Origin: Roridomyces roridus
Taxonomy: Eukaryota > Basidiomycota > Agaricomycetes > Agaricales > Mycenaceae
Direction: 5' to 3'
Length of the DNA stretch: 64,000 bases
Assembly: GCA_029378245.1 (NCBI GenBank)
Contig: JARKIF010000051.1
Coordinates: 124,001-188,000 of the forward strand
Under the pieces are notes generated by a model that was given only the letters and a program-made list of their open reading frames with translations, searched no databases and was not told the DNA's origin. Position numbers and translations under genes: made by a program. Below, one piece after another: positions 1 to 9,584 of the stretch; positions within the stretch are counted from its first letter, which is position 1, and each line of letters opens with the position of its first letter.

Positions 1-184
1 ACATCGGATTCCCGTCCAATTCAAGCCAAAATCACATCAAATTTCCATCAAAGTATGGGTTTTGGCTCTGAGAAAAGTATGGATTATGGGGTACTACAGA
101 GTTATGGGTTTTGGATGCCTTTTTAGCGGGCACCAACATGGTGGACAGCCAAAATCTATGGGGTATCACAGGTTATGGGTTTTG

Positions 185-793
185 TCAGGTATGGCTTATG
201 ACAGGCTCGACTGTAGTGCCGAAAGGTTCGAAGTTAGGACGGGGTAGAACTAGAGGAATTCCATCGTCAGATTCATCAAGGCGTGACTCAGCCAATTGTC
301 GAGACAAATCCGCGATATGCTCTTCCACGCGCACTTCCCGGATTGAAGCCAAAGTCGGTTCGCGGTTTTGGAACCGGGGAACGGACGGTGAGATCGGGAA
401 ATTCATGGGGATGGTATAGCGCTGTGCGGTGGATTGGTTTTGAGCCGGAGTATTCCGGGCCAAACCACCGGCGGAACGAGACGGGGAATTAGGCAAAGGA
501 GGTAAGTTTGGGTCCCAATTTGAACCGGGAGACGGAGCGAACCGATCTCGGTAAGGACCATACGGCGGGATCGAGAACTGACCCGTCGCAGCAGGGGGGG
601 TTTGTAGGATCGGTGGAACCGGGTTTTGTATCGAAGGACGAACGATCAACGGAATATGAGCGAATATAGTAGACTGGCGTCTACGTCTATTGTCAATGGC
701 CGCGGAGTCCTCAGAAAGCCGGTTGTCTTGAATGCGAATGCGTTGATCCGTGTTGGGAGGTTGGTTGGGTTGATTAGGGGGTAGGTTAGACAT
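185..793 (-). CDS. Gag-like N-terminal ORF of an LTR retrotransposon
   Basis: This 202-codon ORF begins 27 bases inside the inner edge of the LTR at 821-1343 and runs leftward. The product is rich in Pro, Asn, Gln, Ser and Arg, has no membrane segment, and shows no zinc knuckle before its stop codon. Small Pro/Asn-rich N-terminal Gag pieces in this position are usual for Ty3/gypsy elements of basidiomycetes; that family assignment is an inference from position and composition. The 184 bases to its left are low-complexity, with repeated 'ttatgggtttt' words, and contain no clear pol reading frame. The element is therefore either degenerate here or continues beyond the edge. No protease, reverse transcriptase or integrase is visible. 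Confidence 0.45.
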   Translation of the reverse strand: MSNLPPNQPNQPPNTDQRIRIQDNRLSEDSAAIDNRRRRQSTIFAHIPLIVRPSIQNPVPPILQTPPAATGQFSIPPYGPYRDRFAPSPGSNWDPNLPPLPNSPSRSAGGLARNTPAQNQSTAQRYTIPMNFPISPSVPRFQNREPTLASIREVRVEEHIADLSRQLAESRLDESDDGIPLVLPRPNFEPFGTTVEPVISHT

Positions 794-820
794 AGCGAAG
801 ACGTGCGGAGTTGATAATAC

Positions 821-1343
821 TGTTACGATCCGATTCCAAAGGACAAGTCCGGGGTAGATACCGGAACTCCGGTAGTGACCGGAGTTGGAAGGAGTCGACC
901 GGAGGAGCGATCTAAGAGCACCACAGAGGAGTAGGGTGTCTAAGACGCCTTGCTATGTTGATAGGAAGGGAAGGAGTAGGAACCAGCCAAGACGAGTACT
1001 CAAGAACGTCAATTATCAACTAAGGTTGAATACAGATAAGGAAAGTCTTATATACGAGTAAGTAGAGATATATGTCATTACCACAGACCAGTAATAGAAA
1101 CGGACTTATACGGCTATGTGGATATAAGCTGATTAAGTCCGCACGGAATGATCAAGTGGATATCCTGATGAATACCAAGTCCGAGGGAAACACTCAGATA
1201 CCTTCATCGCGTGAAAACCCGAGTACCCGGATAGAACCGAGGAGCGCGTGATGCGCTACGACGTCGGGAGGCATCCCGACGTGTGACCGGAGTTGAGTAC
1301 CGGAGTTGAGGTACCGGAGTTGGTGTTGGAACGGGACATAACA
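821..1343 (-). repeat. Long terminal repeat (5' LTR of a leftward retroelement)
   Basis: The 523-bp segment starts TGTTACG and ends CATAACA on the plus strand, giving the TGTTA...TAACA inverted ends typical of LTRs. The gag-like ORF starts just inside it on the minus strand. The interior has AT-rich TATA-like stretches around 1046-1076 and a cluster of 'accggagtt' words near both ends. The partner LTR would lie left of the window, so a target duplication cannot be checked. Confidence 0.65.
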
Positions 1344-1900
1344 ATGCCACTGTTGGTGGTCTTCAGGGATATGGATACGTGGCCCGGGGATACGTGTGGC
1401 ATGCAAAGACGGGGACAGAGGCACCCGGGCGTGTGGGAACGCTGCTTGTTATACATGCCCCCGCCGAACGGAGGATTGAGGGAACCCGAACACCCAGACG
1501 TCGCATGTAGCCATCCACTCCTTCAATCTTCACCCTCGACTTGTGCATCTGTCTGGGAAAGGACGTGCGGAAGAGGGGTGGGTGTGCCTGCGGATTCGAC
1601 ATCTGAGGGACCGGGGAGGGCAGCATCTCGCCATGGCGGGCCGGGAATCTTCAATCAAACGAGAGAATAGGCAGCAGGACAGGGATGCGCTGAGCGGGCG
1701 TGGAGGCTAGGTAGCACTCCAGAGCTCTCTGAGTGTCTCCCTCTCGTCGCCCTGGTGGATGATATTTCACCAAAAGATGGCAGATGTGGCTACAAGACGA
1801 TGGTGAGCCAACGAATCGGTGTGACGAATGCAGGGACCCACCGGTGAGTTGCTCTTTGTATTCACCAAGTCGGTCGAAGACTGAGGATGAGGATTGAGGG
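1344..1900. repeat. Inverted, partly deleted duplicate of the 43.1-44.0 kb region
   Basis: Reverse-complement matches to 43090-43985 are readable by eye and in the same order. They include 'ggtggtcttcaggga' at the left, 'gggaaaggacgtgcgg', 'gtagcactccagagctct', and 'gccaacgaatcggtgtgac' near the right. The copy at 43 kb is longer; several hundred bases are missing here. The LTR at 821-1343 is inserted at the boundary of the matched segment. No intact coding frame runs through either copy, so this looks like an old segmental or TE-borne duplication. Confidence 0.6.
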
Positions 1901-2039
1901 CGTGAGGCAAGTGGCGGCGTGGCAGTGACGGCGCTTTTGATCCGCGATCACTCTGTCCCCGACATCCAAGCGCTCCAGACTCAAGCTCGAGCACTTTGGG
2001 CCAATCTTCTGGGCTTTTCTTTGTTGATCAGACTTGAGC

Positions 2040-3659
2040 TGAGGAGCCGACCTCTTCTCGCCGCGGACGGTTTCGTCGTCGCCGTCAACAACGTGTCAAG
2101 TCAACATCAGCCTTTTGACAATTTACTTGGCACTTTATGACACTTTTCTGCTTGACAACGGCTTGATGCAAGTGATAAAGTCCGAAAGCTGCATTCCATC
2201 TCCCTCGGAACTCAGACATACGAGGGCCATACATGTTCTAAATGAAGTATGACATGAAAGAATACAGAATATGCAAAAATTAAAGAGGTGGCGGCAAAGA
2301 GAGAGCCGTAGCAACAGAATCAATCCCGGCGTTTCCGAGCACTTGTCAGAAATTACACGTGGCTTTTCACTTGTCAACTTGAGCACTTTTCGGCACTTTT
2401 ACGGCTATTTTTTGGCGTGGAAAAGTGCCAAAAGTAAATTGCAGGAAGTCTGATGAATGCAAGGAGCTAAGGGGTGTTGCGCAGCTCCTGAAGACCAAAG
2501 GACCGGCCAGCTCAATGCATGTTGCCGATGTTTCGCAGGAGCAGCAGGTGACAGGTATGATTGAAGAGGTGGTGGACAGACATGGGAGTCTCGATGTCGT
2601 GCGTGTGCTTTCAAGTCCAATGAGCAAGTACTGGTTGCATACTTATAGATGGTGGCCAATGCGGGAATTACTATGGCACGCAAGCCGTCGACACCCATCG
2701 CTGAAGGTACCGTTTCAAGTTCATTGAAAGTGTTTTGAACGCCGGTCTCATTCCACTCCTGGTAGTTTCAGCGGAAGACTGAGACCGCACTATTGATGTG
2801 AACGCGCGGGGCACTTTTATTTGCTACAAGTATGCTGGGTTGCAGACGGTCAAGCAAGGAGGCGGAGGACGGATCATTGGTGCTTGTTCAGTTCTCGGGA
2901 AGCCAGGCGAGTTGTTCAACTTTCTTGGTGTCAACAATTCCAACAGTGTTGTGTTCAAGGAATAGCAACTGACTGGCCGTATACGGCGTCCAAGTTTGCT
3001 GTGAGATGGCTTACTCAGTCCGCGGGTAAGTGGACGTTTGTCGATTGATGTTGTTTCGAGACCTGGAATCGCCGTAAGCGTTGGAATTTGGGCAGCATGG
3101 TATGGGAGATCTTGCTCGTTCACAAGCTCATATTGAACTACGATTGCAGGCATCACGGTCAACGCATATGCACCTGGAGTGATTGAAACTCCGATGCGTA
3201 CGTCCAATTTCTCTTTCTAACTGAATTTGAATTTGGACCTGCAACCTCTGATTAGTCCAAAATGCGGCAAAAAATGAAGAGGAGACGGAACAAATTAGAA
3301 AGATCGTAAGTCAGCAGAATTCTTGCGCCAGTTACTTATCAGCAGGCTGAGCAGCCACAATGCAGTGGAGAGAACTGTCACCCCTCAAAGTCATTGGGTA
3401 GTCTTTGAATTTTAGACATCTACGTATTTTCTCATCCTTTGATCAGGGTCCCGGAAGATATAGCGAGCCTCGTCTCATTCATTACTTCTAAGGAGTCTCA
3501 ATTCATCACCGGTGCGTAACTGGCAATGTCAGTTGTTATTCAGATTTTAAACCTTGGGCGGACAGGACAAAGTGTTAGTCCCCAAGCCTCGCTCACATTG
3601 CACTTCATTCACCTTTTTAACAACAGATTTCAATCAACGGTGGTATCTTTTTCGATTGA
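2040..3659 (+). pseudogene. Short-chain dehydrogenase/reductase pseudogene (SDR copy 1)
   Basis: Exon fragments match the SDR genes at 32-35 kb. In order they are: the end of the cofactor-binding segment (LAADGFVVAVNN), a block ending GSLDVV, the NAG motif region, NARGTFICYKYAGLQ, WPYTASKFAVR with the catalytic Tyr and Lys, ITVNAYAPG, and the C-terminal INGGIFFD followed by a stop codon. The first exon with the TGxxxGxG start is missing. A 326-bp MITE splits the second exon at about 2117-2442. The Trp codon of the AEDWDR segment has become TGA at about 2776-2781, and later exons have drifted. Introns remain at the same places as in the intact copies, so this arose by DNA duplication, not retroposition. 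It is clearly dead. Confidence 0.8.
2117..2442. mobile_element. MITE inserted in the SDR pseudogene exon
   Basis: The left end reads TGACAATTTACTTGGCACTT. The right end, reverse complemented, reads TGCAATTTACTTTTGGCACT, giving an imperfect terminal inverted repeat of about 20 bp. The insert interrupts codons that are contiguous in the SDR copy at 32.3-33.6 kb. It has no coding capacity. The exact target duplication is not readable, so the borders are good to a few bases. Confidence 0.65.
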
Positions 3660-4377
3660 GTCTGCAACACCGTCTTTGAGTTTTAGGTTTTGGTAATCCT
3701 CGAACTGTCATTCCGACTTCGAGGATCGTACTTTTGGAATGCGACTGTAGTCCCGAGCTGTCGACAGGCTGTCGTCCAAGCCCCAGACCTACTGGGTGAG
3801 ACTGCAGCTGTGGAGAGATTTCGAGTCAAACCTCTGGCATAAAAAATGCGGCTGTTGATGGACTTTGAGTGCGTCCGCAGAGAAACCAATTCTGTTGAAC
3901 CTCAGGCTGATGTACTAAGGTGCCAACGAGAAATTCAGCCCCGAACTTTGTCCATATTTGCCAAATGTTGAACCTTGAGCTTGGAGTGAGCTTGTTCGGC
4001 CCACTCCAGATCAAGGACAATTTTTGTTCAAGATCAGGTCGTCGTCGTCTTTCCTTGTCCTCGTGATCCAATTCTCATCAGGGAGACGCAACCAAGATCT
4101 CAAGAAGGGTTGCAGTTCTATTGGACGGCATACAGAGACGTACGGGGATAATTCAGTCAATGCCAAGCCATGCGACTCGGAGCCAGCTCGTACCGTGTGC
4201 ATTAACAAAGTTCGTTCAATTCGAGCCGGTGCAATATCAAGATTCAAGATGTAGAACTTCCCTTTCTCGCTGGGTGCGAGTCTATTGCGAGTCTACACCA
4301 CCGAGACAAACAGACTTCGTGCCGATGTCGGAAGCTAATGTCGTATGATGTTTTAGCGTAAAGTCGGACCAATATTA
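3660..4377. other. Gene-free stretch with a weak dispersed-repeat copy
   Basis: No convincing reading frame is seen. Parts around 3940-4000 and 4200-4240 resemble the dispersed repeat at 15.5-15.7 and 19.0-19.25 kb: the words 'tgccaaatgttgaac' and 'gttcaattcgagccggtg' are shared. Otherwise this is unremarkable spacer. Confidence 0.4.
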
Positions 4378-6480
4378 TTGCAACAGGGAACAGTCAATCA
4401 AATTTCCGCGATTAGCGAGCCTGCCGACCGTTAGCCGACGGCCATGTATGACAGACAGGACCCCGGAAGGACTCAGATTATTACGTAACCGATGAGTATC
4501 CAGATAAGATGCGGGGCATAGCGGCAAGCACTGCCAAGCAGGTGAGTAGAGCGGTAAGCTGCGCCGTACGGCGGCGGCGGCATGTTCCCTGGTCCATTCC
4601 CTGTCACGTCGATCTATGCTAGTACTTAAGAGCCGTCGGTGCTCATTCATTCATGGCTGCCAGAGAGTCAACCAAGAGCCTGATGTCCCAGATCTGCTCA
4701 CAGAATGTCCAATGTTCAACCTCGAGATGAAAACCCAAATGCCTTTTGCCTACAACCCGTGATATAAGGGCGTGGTCAAGGAGGCGATCTGACAAACCTA
4801 CTGGAGGCATATCCGTTGACGAAGGTACACGACTCACCAGTTGGCAGTGGCCCGTGGAGATTCAGAAACGTATGTTGCGAGCCCTCCCGGCGCCCCCTGA
4901 GTCAACAGTGAAACCGAATTGGGGGGATCCCGTAACTCATCAGTCGATAATCGCTCAAGAGGCGTATCTAATGGGTCAGAAAAACCAGGGCATGAAAACC
5001 CGCAGAGAAACAGCGACTAACGCGAGGGAGAAAAAACCTTAGCAGGCCTGTATTGATTTCAACAATGCGGCAAGTGTCTATGGTCGAATTCCCAGCCAAT
5101 ACAGGCTATGTGGAATGGATGTGAGTAACACCATCCTCAAAAGAAATGAGGGACACTTGCTCATGAGAAAGAACAAGCGGGCTGCGGGATCGTGGACGAG
5201 AGTTTGATGTGGCGGCAGATCGAACAGGTGGAGGAGGAAATGTACTTTATTGAATTTGTGTGTCGCCCTTGATTTGAATTGCAAGACCAACACAATCAAG
5301 TTTGCTCTTGAAGGCCGGCGCCATGTGAAGGAAGGCAGGAGAGACGGGCCTCAAGTGAATTTGGACCGTCTCCTACTAACCAACCGGCAGGATGCCAGGA
5401 TCAGGGTTGGACACACACGGAGTGTGTTGAGTCGTAGGAGCATGACTGAGAATATTAGCGCTCGCGTGGGCATAGGAACGAATGGATTACAATGGATGCA
5501 ACATTTGGGGGGTGAACTGAATGAAAGATATTAGGGTGAGAATCCCCGCTTCAGAGACGTACGTAGGAGAGGAGAGGCGTTCGAGGCGCATATTTGCTCG
5601 TTACGCGCAGGGCAAACACGCAGAGAACACGTGCTAAGAACGCACTGACGAACCCTGCTGCCCAATCAAGCGGAAGTGGTCGTGATTTGCTTCTGCCAAT
5701 ACCCGGATCTGAATGGTTTTTACTCGCTGTAAATACTATGGAGAGCAACATACACCCACTGAAAATGAGAATTGAGTTTGGGAGACACACCGATGAAAGA
5801 GAAGCTCATCGTCGTATTAATCGAGGCCACATTTGACATTCCGGTGTAGATAGGTCCCAGGACAAGTGAGCTTCGCGGCATCGGCCATGAAGACAGATTT
5901 ATCAGGCTCGTACGAGAGATGTGAAAAGCCGTGTCATCAAGCAGGCTGCAGCCCCAGCGACTTCGACTGAGATAACACGGACATTGGTGGCGGAAGATGC
6001 TTTACGCGCGGGAATCAGCGGTGAGCGTCGACGAATGTTGTCAGCGGAGAAATACAAAATCTAATGGTTGAATTGAGTTGAGGTGGAAGATACGAGTGAT
6101 AGATTCCTGTCTCAATGAGTTCACTCACGAGATACCAACCCGCGGGACATCCGATTTGAGAACAGCAGTTGAGTTACGATTACATTTGAATCGCATTTGA
6201 ACTTAAGCTTGTCTGTCACCGAGATTTCGAGAGGCTTGAACATGCTTGAAAGGTGGATCAACATCAAGATTTATGGCTTAAATCTGTGGTTACCGCTGTG
6301 AATTGGAGATGTCTAGCGTCGTGGCAGTGGGGTCCAGTGGTGAGCGGTCAAAGCGACCGGATCAGATTTACGTAATGGCCATTCAGGTAAGAACGGTACC
6401 GAGGTGGCCGGGGGTCCACCCTCGGCGCTCGGCAAATGCTCGCCAGTCAGTGAAATTTGATTGACTGTTCCCTGTTGCAA
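4378..6480. mobile_element. Non-autonomous TA-flanked TIR element (element F)
   Basis: The two ends are perfect inverted repeats of 28 bp (4378-4405 and 6453-6480), starting TTGCAACAGGGAACAG. Similarity fades but continues for another 40 bp or so. A TA dinucleotide flanks both ends, as expected for Tc1/mariner-type insertion. The 2.1-kb interior has no long reading frame and no recognisable transposase, so it would have to be mobilised in trans. The superfamily is inferred only from the TA flanks and end structure. Confidence 0.6.
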
Positions 6481-6482
6481 TA

Positions 6483-7499
6483 CAATATGCTTTTGACGTC
6501 GAGAACCCCGTCAAAACTGGAATCAATCGAGAGTCAATTGACGCCGACGTCGAATTGACGTCGTCTCCATACCTCGAATTAACGTGGTTCCTTTCCTTGA
6601 GCAGACCTGGATAAATCATGTATCCAATTCTCAAATCACACCGATTCGTTCAATGCAGGAAAAAAGCAATGATTATTATGGCAAAAAAACAGGCACCATT
6701 CAGCCCACATCTCCGTCCCGACCACGCCAGTATAAATACAACCCTCCCCATGAAGCATACCACGATGCCTCATCGGACGCTGTTCACGTGTTGGCTTGAG
6801 GCGGAAGTGGTTGAGACGAGAATGCTTGACCATCGTAGCTTTTGAGGATTGCCAGGCCACCTTGAAGAAATCTTGCGGCTAGGTACCAGCGACTTGCAGC
6901 ATTGAGGTACGGACTCGGGACATCGAGGGGGGGCATTGACGTAAGGGGCTTTCAGCATTGACGTTCTTCGAAGGTCGCACAATGTCAAAAGTTTCTGCGA
7001 CAGAGAGGGTCGGCCTGTCGGCGAAGGAAGGTATGAGGGAGAGAGGGAGGGATGTATGGTACAAGAAGTCGTGTGGAAGAGGGTCGATACGGATGTGAGG
7101 CCGAAGCGAATGTGAGGGGGGCGTTGTGCGTGAAGGGTGTATGGATTTGTGACATGGCTTGGACATGGCCGTGAGCTTCGGTAAGGTGGTAGAAAATCCT
7201 GGGATCTGGACGGGCTCCTGAGTCTTGCGTGAGCTGAGGTGATGGATGAGCGCGCTGAGCGGGCACAACTCGCGAGCGGCATCGACGACGACGGCCGCGC
7301 TGAGCAAAGCAGGGCGACGCAGGGTGGCGGCGTGTTCAAGGGCCGATGCGAGGACAATGTACGACGAGGTGTTGGTGGCACTCGGTGGACGAGGGACGAA
7401 TCAAGGAATGGAGTGTGGTGGCAGGAGGGAAGAAATGGAAACAAGAAGTCACGACAGGTGTGTTGACCAAAGTCACGTGCATTGATCCGCCGCTTCTCT
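6483..7499. other. Gene-free stretch with clustered TGACGTC sites
   Basis: Between 6487 and 6570 there are several TGACGTC or GACGTC words, a CRE/ATF-type palindrome, beside no identifiable gene. The minus-strand 246-codon frame at 6770-7510 is Ser/Pro/His-biased and its overlapping frames look equally open, so I do not regard it as a gene. Related TGACGTC-bearing sequence recurs at about 8290-8365. Confidence 0.35.
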
Positions 7500-7507
7500 T
7501 CGGAGTC

Positions 7508-8003
7508 CAAGAGATCACCGGATCAGAAATTGATGAGATCGGGTAGGGAGGGAGGGGGGGGTCTCAGCATCCTTAATTCACTTTTTTTTCAGAGGGTTTC
7601 AGGCCTCTTGGGAAGGCCTCCTGAGGCCTGTCTGGGGTCATTCAAAGTGTTTCTTGCAAGAATACCAGGAAAAAATACTGATCTGATGAGAATTTCTTAT
7701 TTCAGCGGTGTTCATCAATCCTTGATGACAATCACTTTGTTCCAGCCGAGCTCAAATGGATAATCACAAACGGAATGAAGACGCCGAGCTCATGCAAAGC
7801 CTCTGGGAACATTCAGGATACCTTTCGGAGGCCCTCTTCAATGCTGGCAGGGTTGCCAGTGGAGATCAGTCGGTGGCAGTGTGTGAAAGACATACCTAAA
7901 ACGGAAATTGAATGGATTATGTAAAGAGGGAGGGAGGGGGAGGGTCACCACTAATTCACTTTTCCGACCCGATGTCTTCGTTTTCTGATCCGGTGATCTC
8001 TTG
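7508..8003. mobile_element. CAAG-type hAT MITE with perfect 8-bp TSD
   Basis: The element has perfect 22-bp terminal inverted repeats starting CAAGAGATCACCGGATC. It is flanked on both sides by the 8-bp direct repeat tcggagtc (7500-7507 and 8004-8011). Eight-base target duplications are the hallmark of hAT elements. Just inside each end lie 'gggagggaggggg' tracts followed by 'aattcactttt'. There is no transposase; the length is 496 bp. Confidence 0.85.
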
Positions 8004-8011
8004 TCGGAGTC

Positions 8012-8559
8012 TCGCTCTCGGCTCAATGACAGTGGCCTCTTCCTCCCAACTTCCTCCCCAGACTCGTCACTCAGGGTGCTTGTAAAGTGCACGAGGAGTC
8101 ATCTTCAGTACAACTACCGGTGGACAATGCAGATTGTATTCATTCCATCGGTATCACACCGTATCAGCATGAAATCGGCATTAAGTGTATAGTGTGGAAA
8201 CAACGTCGGGCAGTGAGCTCGGGCAGACGTTGGTAAGGTACTTGATACGACGTGAATTTCAGCTCAAATTGACGCTGCGGCCACCACATCGAATTGACGT
8301 CGAAGCTAAGCCATTTTTACATCACCGAAGAACATTGATACAGCATCATGCTTTGACGTCGGCCTTAACTCGCCACGGGTTGGTGGTGTAGTTGTATATA
8401 AGCCTGCATAGGAGAGAAAACTTTCCTACTAAGTTTGACAAAGGCTTCAATTGAAGTCGCGGTTGCAGCGAAGACCGATTCAGGGTATTCGTTCGATTCG
8501 AGCCGGTGGCGTAGTAGGAACGCTAAAAGCTTTTCGCGCCATGCCTAGCATGCTGCTTG
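8012..8559. other. Promoter-like spacer, no gene seen
   Basis: The stretch contains two TGACGTC words (about 8297 and 8354), a 'gtatataagcc' TATA-like sequence near 8393, and a Gly/Arg-coding run without a credible frame. The word 'gttcgattcgagccggtg' at about 8491 is a member of the dispersed motif described in the findings. Confidence 0.3.
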
Positions 8560-8567
8560 AATCGATA

Positions 8568-8907
8568 CACCTGTGGGTCCCACACATCCAAGCCTGTAAG
8601 CTAGGTACCATGCGCCGTGGTACAAAGCTAACAGGCATGAGTTCATGCTTTGGGCCCATGCTCCCAACCATGCTCCTGGCAAATTTGACTTGGTGGTGGA
8701 CAAGTCAGTCCCCTGGTAACTGGTCGAGGTGCCCGGCTTTTCGGCCGCTCATCAAAGGCCATCAATAATTGATGGCACCGAAAAAGCGGCAATTGGCATG
8801 GGCAGCGCAAATCCATCAACGTTAGCACCAGACCACAGTGCCGGGTGATATCATCAATTATTGATGGCATCAGAAGAAAGTGATGTTGTAGAGGGAGTCA
8901 GGGGCTG
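8568..8907 (+). repeat. Left terminal inverted repeat of element A
   Basis: About 340 bp, inverted at 14911-15250 with only a few mismatches, mostly around 8820-8880. It contains the palindromes CCATCAATAATTGATGG and its variant about 95 bp apart, also present in element B. The matching 75-codon frames on these two arms are a by-product of the repeat, not genes. Confidence 0.85.
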
Positions 8908-9073
8908 CAAGAGTTGCCAATAAACTTGTACCTAGAACTGTCTCCATCACTCACAAAATGCAGCACAGTGAGCAATCACTGTGATGATTCCAGTGTAAGG
9001 TGACTCGGTGTGATGAGCAGTTAAAGGTGGGAGTGCATCCCCTACCAGGTGGGCTCCACCGCCCAGTCTCAGC

Positions 9074-9168
9074 ATGGCCAGTTAGTCTAATGGTTACTGC
9101 CCCTACCTTGCCACCTAACCTTTTGCCCAGGTCACAGGATCAATCCCCGGTGCAACCTTTTTTTTTTT
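9074..9168 (+). repeat. tRNA-like Pol III module inside element A
   Basis: The sequence has an A-box-like TTAGTCTAATGG, a B-box-like GGATCAATCC about 50 bases later, and a run of 10-12 T immediately downstream, which is a Pol III-type terminator. It does not fold into a complete tRNA by eye. Comparable modules lie in opposite orientation in the right arm (about 14640-14760, minus) and in element B (about 40800-40930, minus). Confidence 0.45.
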
Positions 9169-9584
9169 AGCTCCAGCCCCCCATGCTGTCCCATCCACTC
9201 ATTTGACTTTCATTTTGACATCTCAAAGTACCCAATGCTCATATGGAGTTGTATATATAGCTGATCAGACTGGTTTGATCCCGAGTCCCAATTGGGACTA
9301 CTACTCCAAGTGGCCCAAAAAGGAAGTTTTGCCCAATGCACCTACTCCATGCAACCCTGTACAGCAGCCAATGTCAGGAGTGGTTCTATGGGTGTATTGA
9401 TGTTATTTAAAAGCCCCAAAGGCACATAGGTGAGCAATGCCAGGCTGCTACATCAGTGTTTGTTGGGCAGGGGAAGTCCCTGGTATTTCAATAGCTATTT
9501 GCCATCCATTCTGGCTGGAAATCATCTGGGTCTGCTCATGCTTTGTTCTTCGCCTCCTTGAAAGCTTGTTTCTGGAGTCTATGC

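Noticed and set aside
2117..2442. The insert as an ordinary intron of the SDR pseudogene
   Set aside because: It has paired inverted ends, is absent at this position in all other copies, and is much longer than the other introns.
6770..7510. 246-codon minus frame as a gene
   Set aside because: Ser/Pro/His/Arg-biased, with overlapping equally open frames in the other registers; it runs into a MITE border and has no motif.
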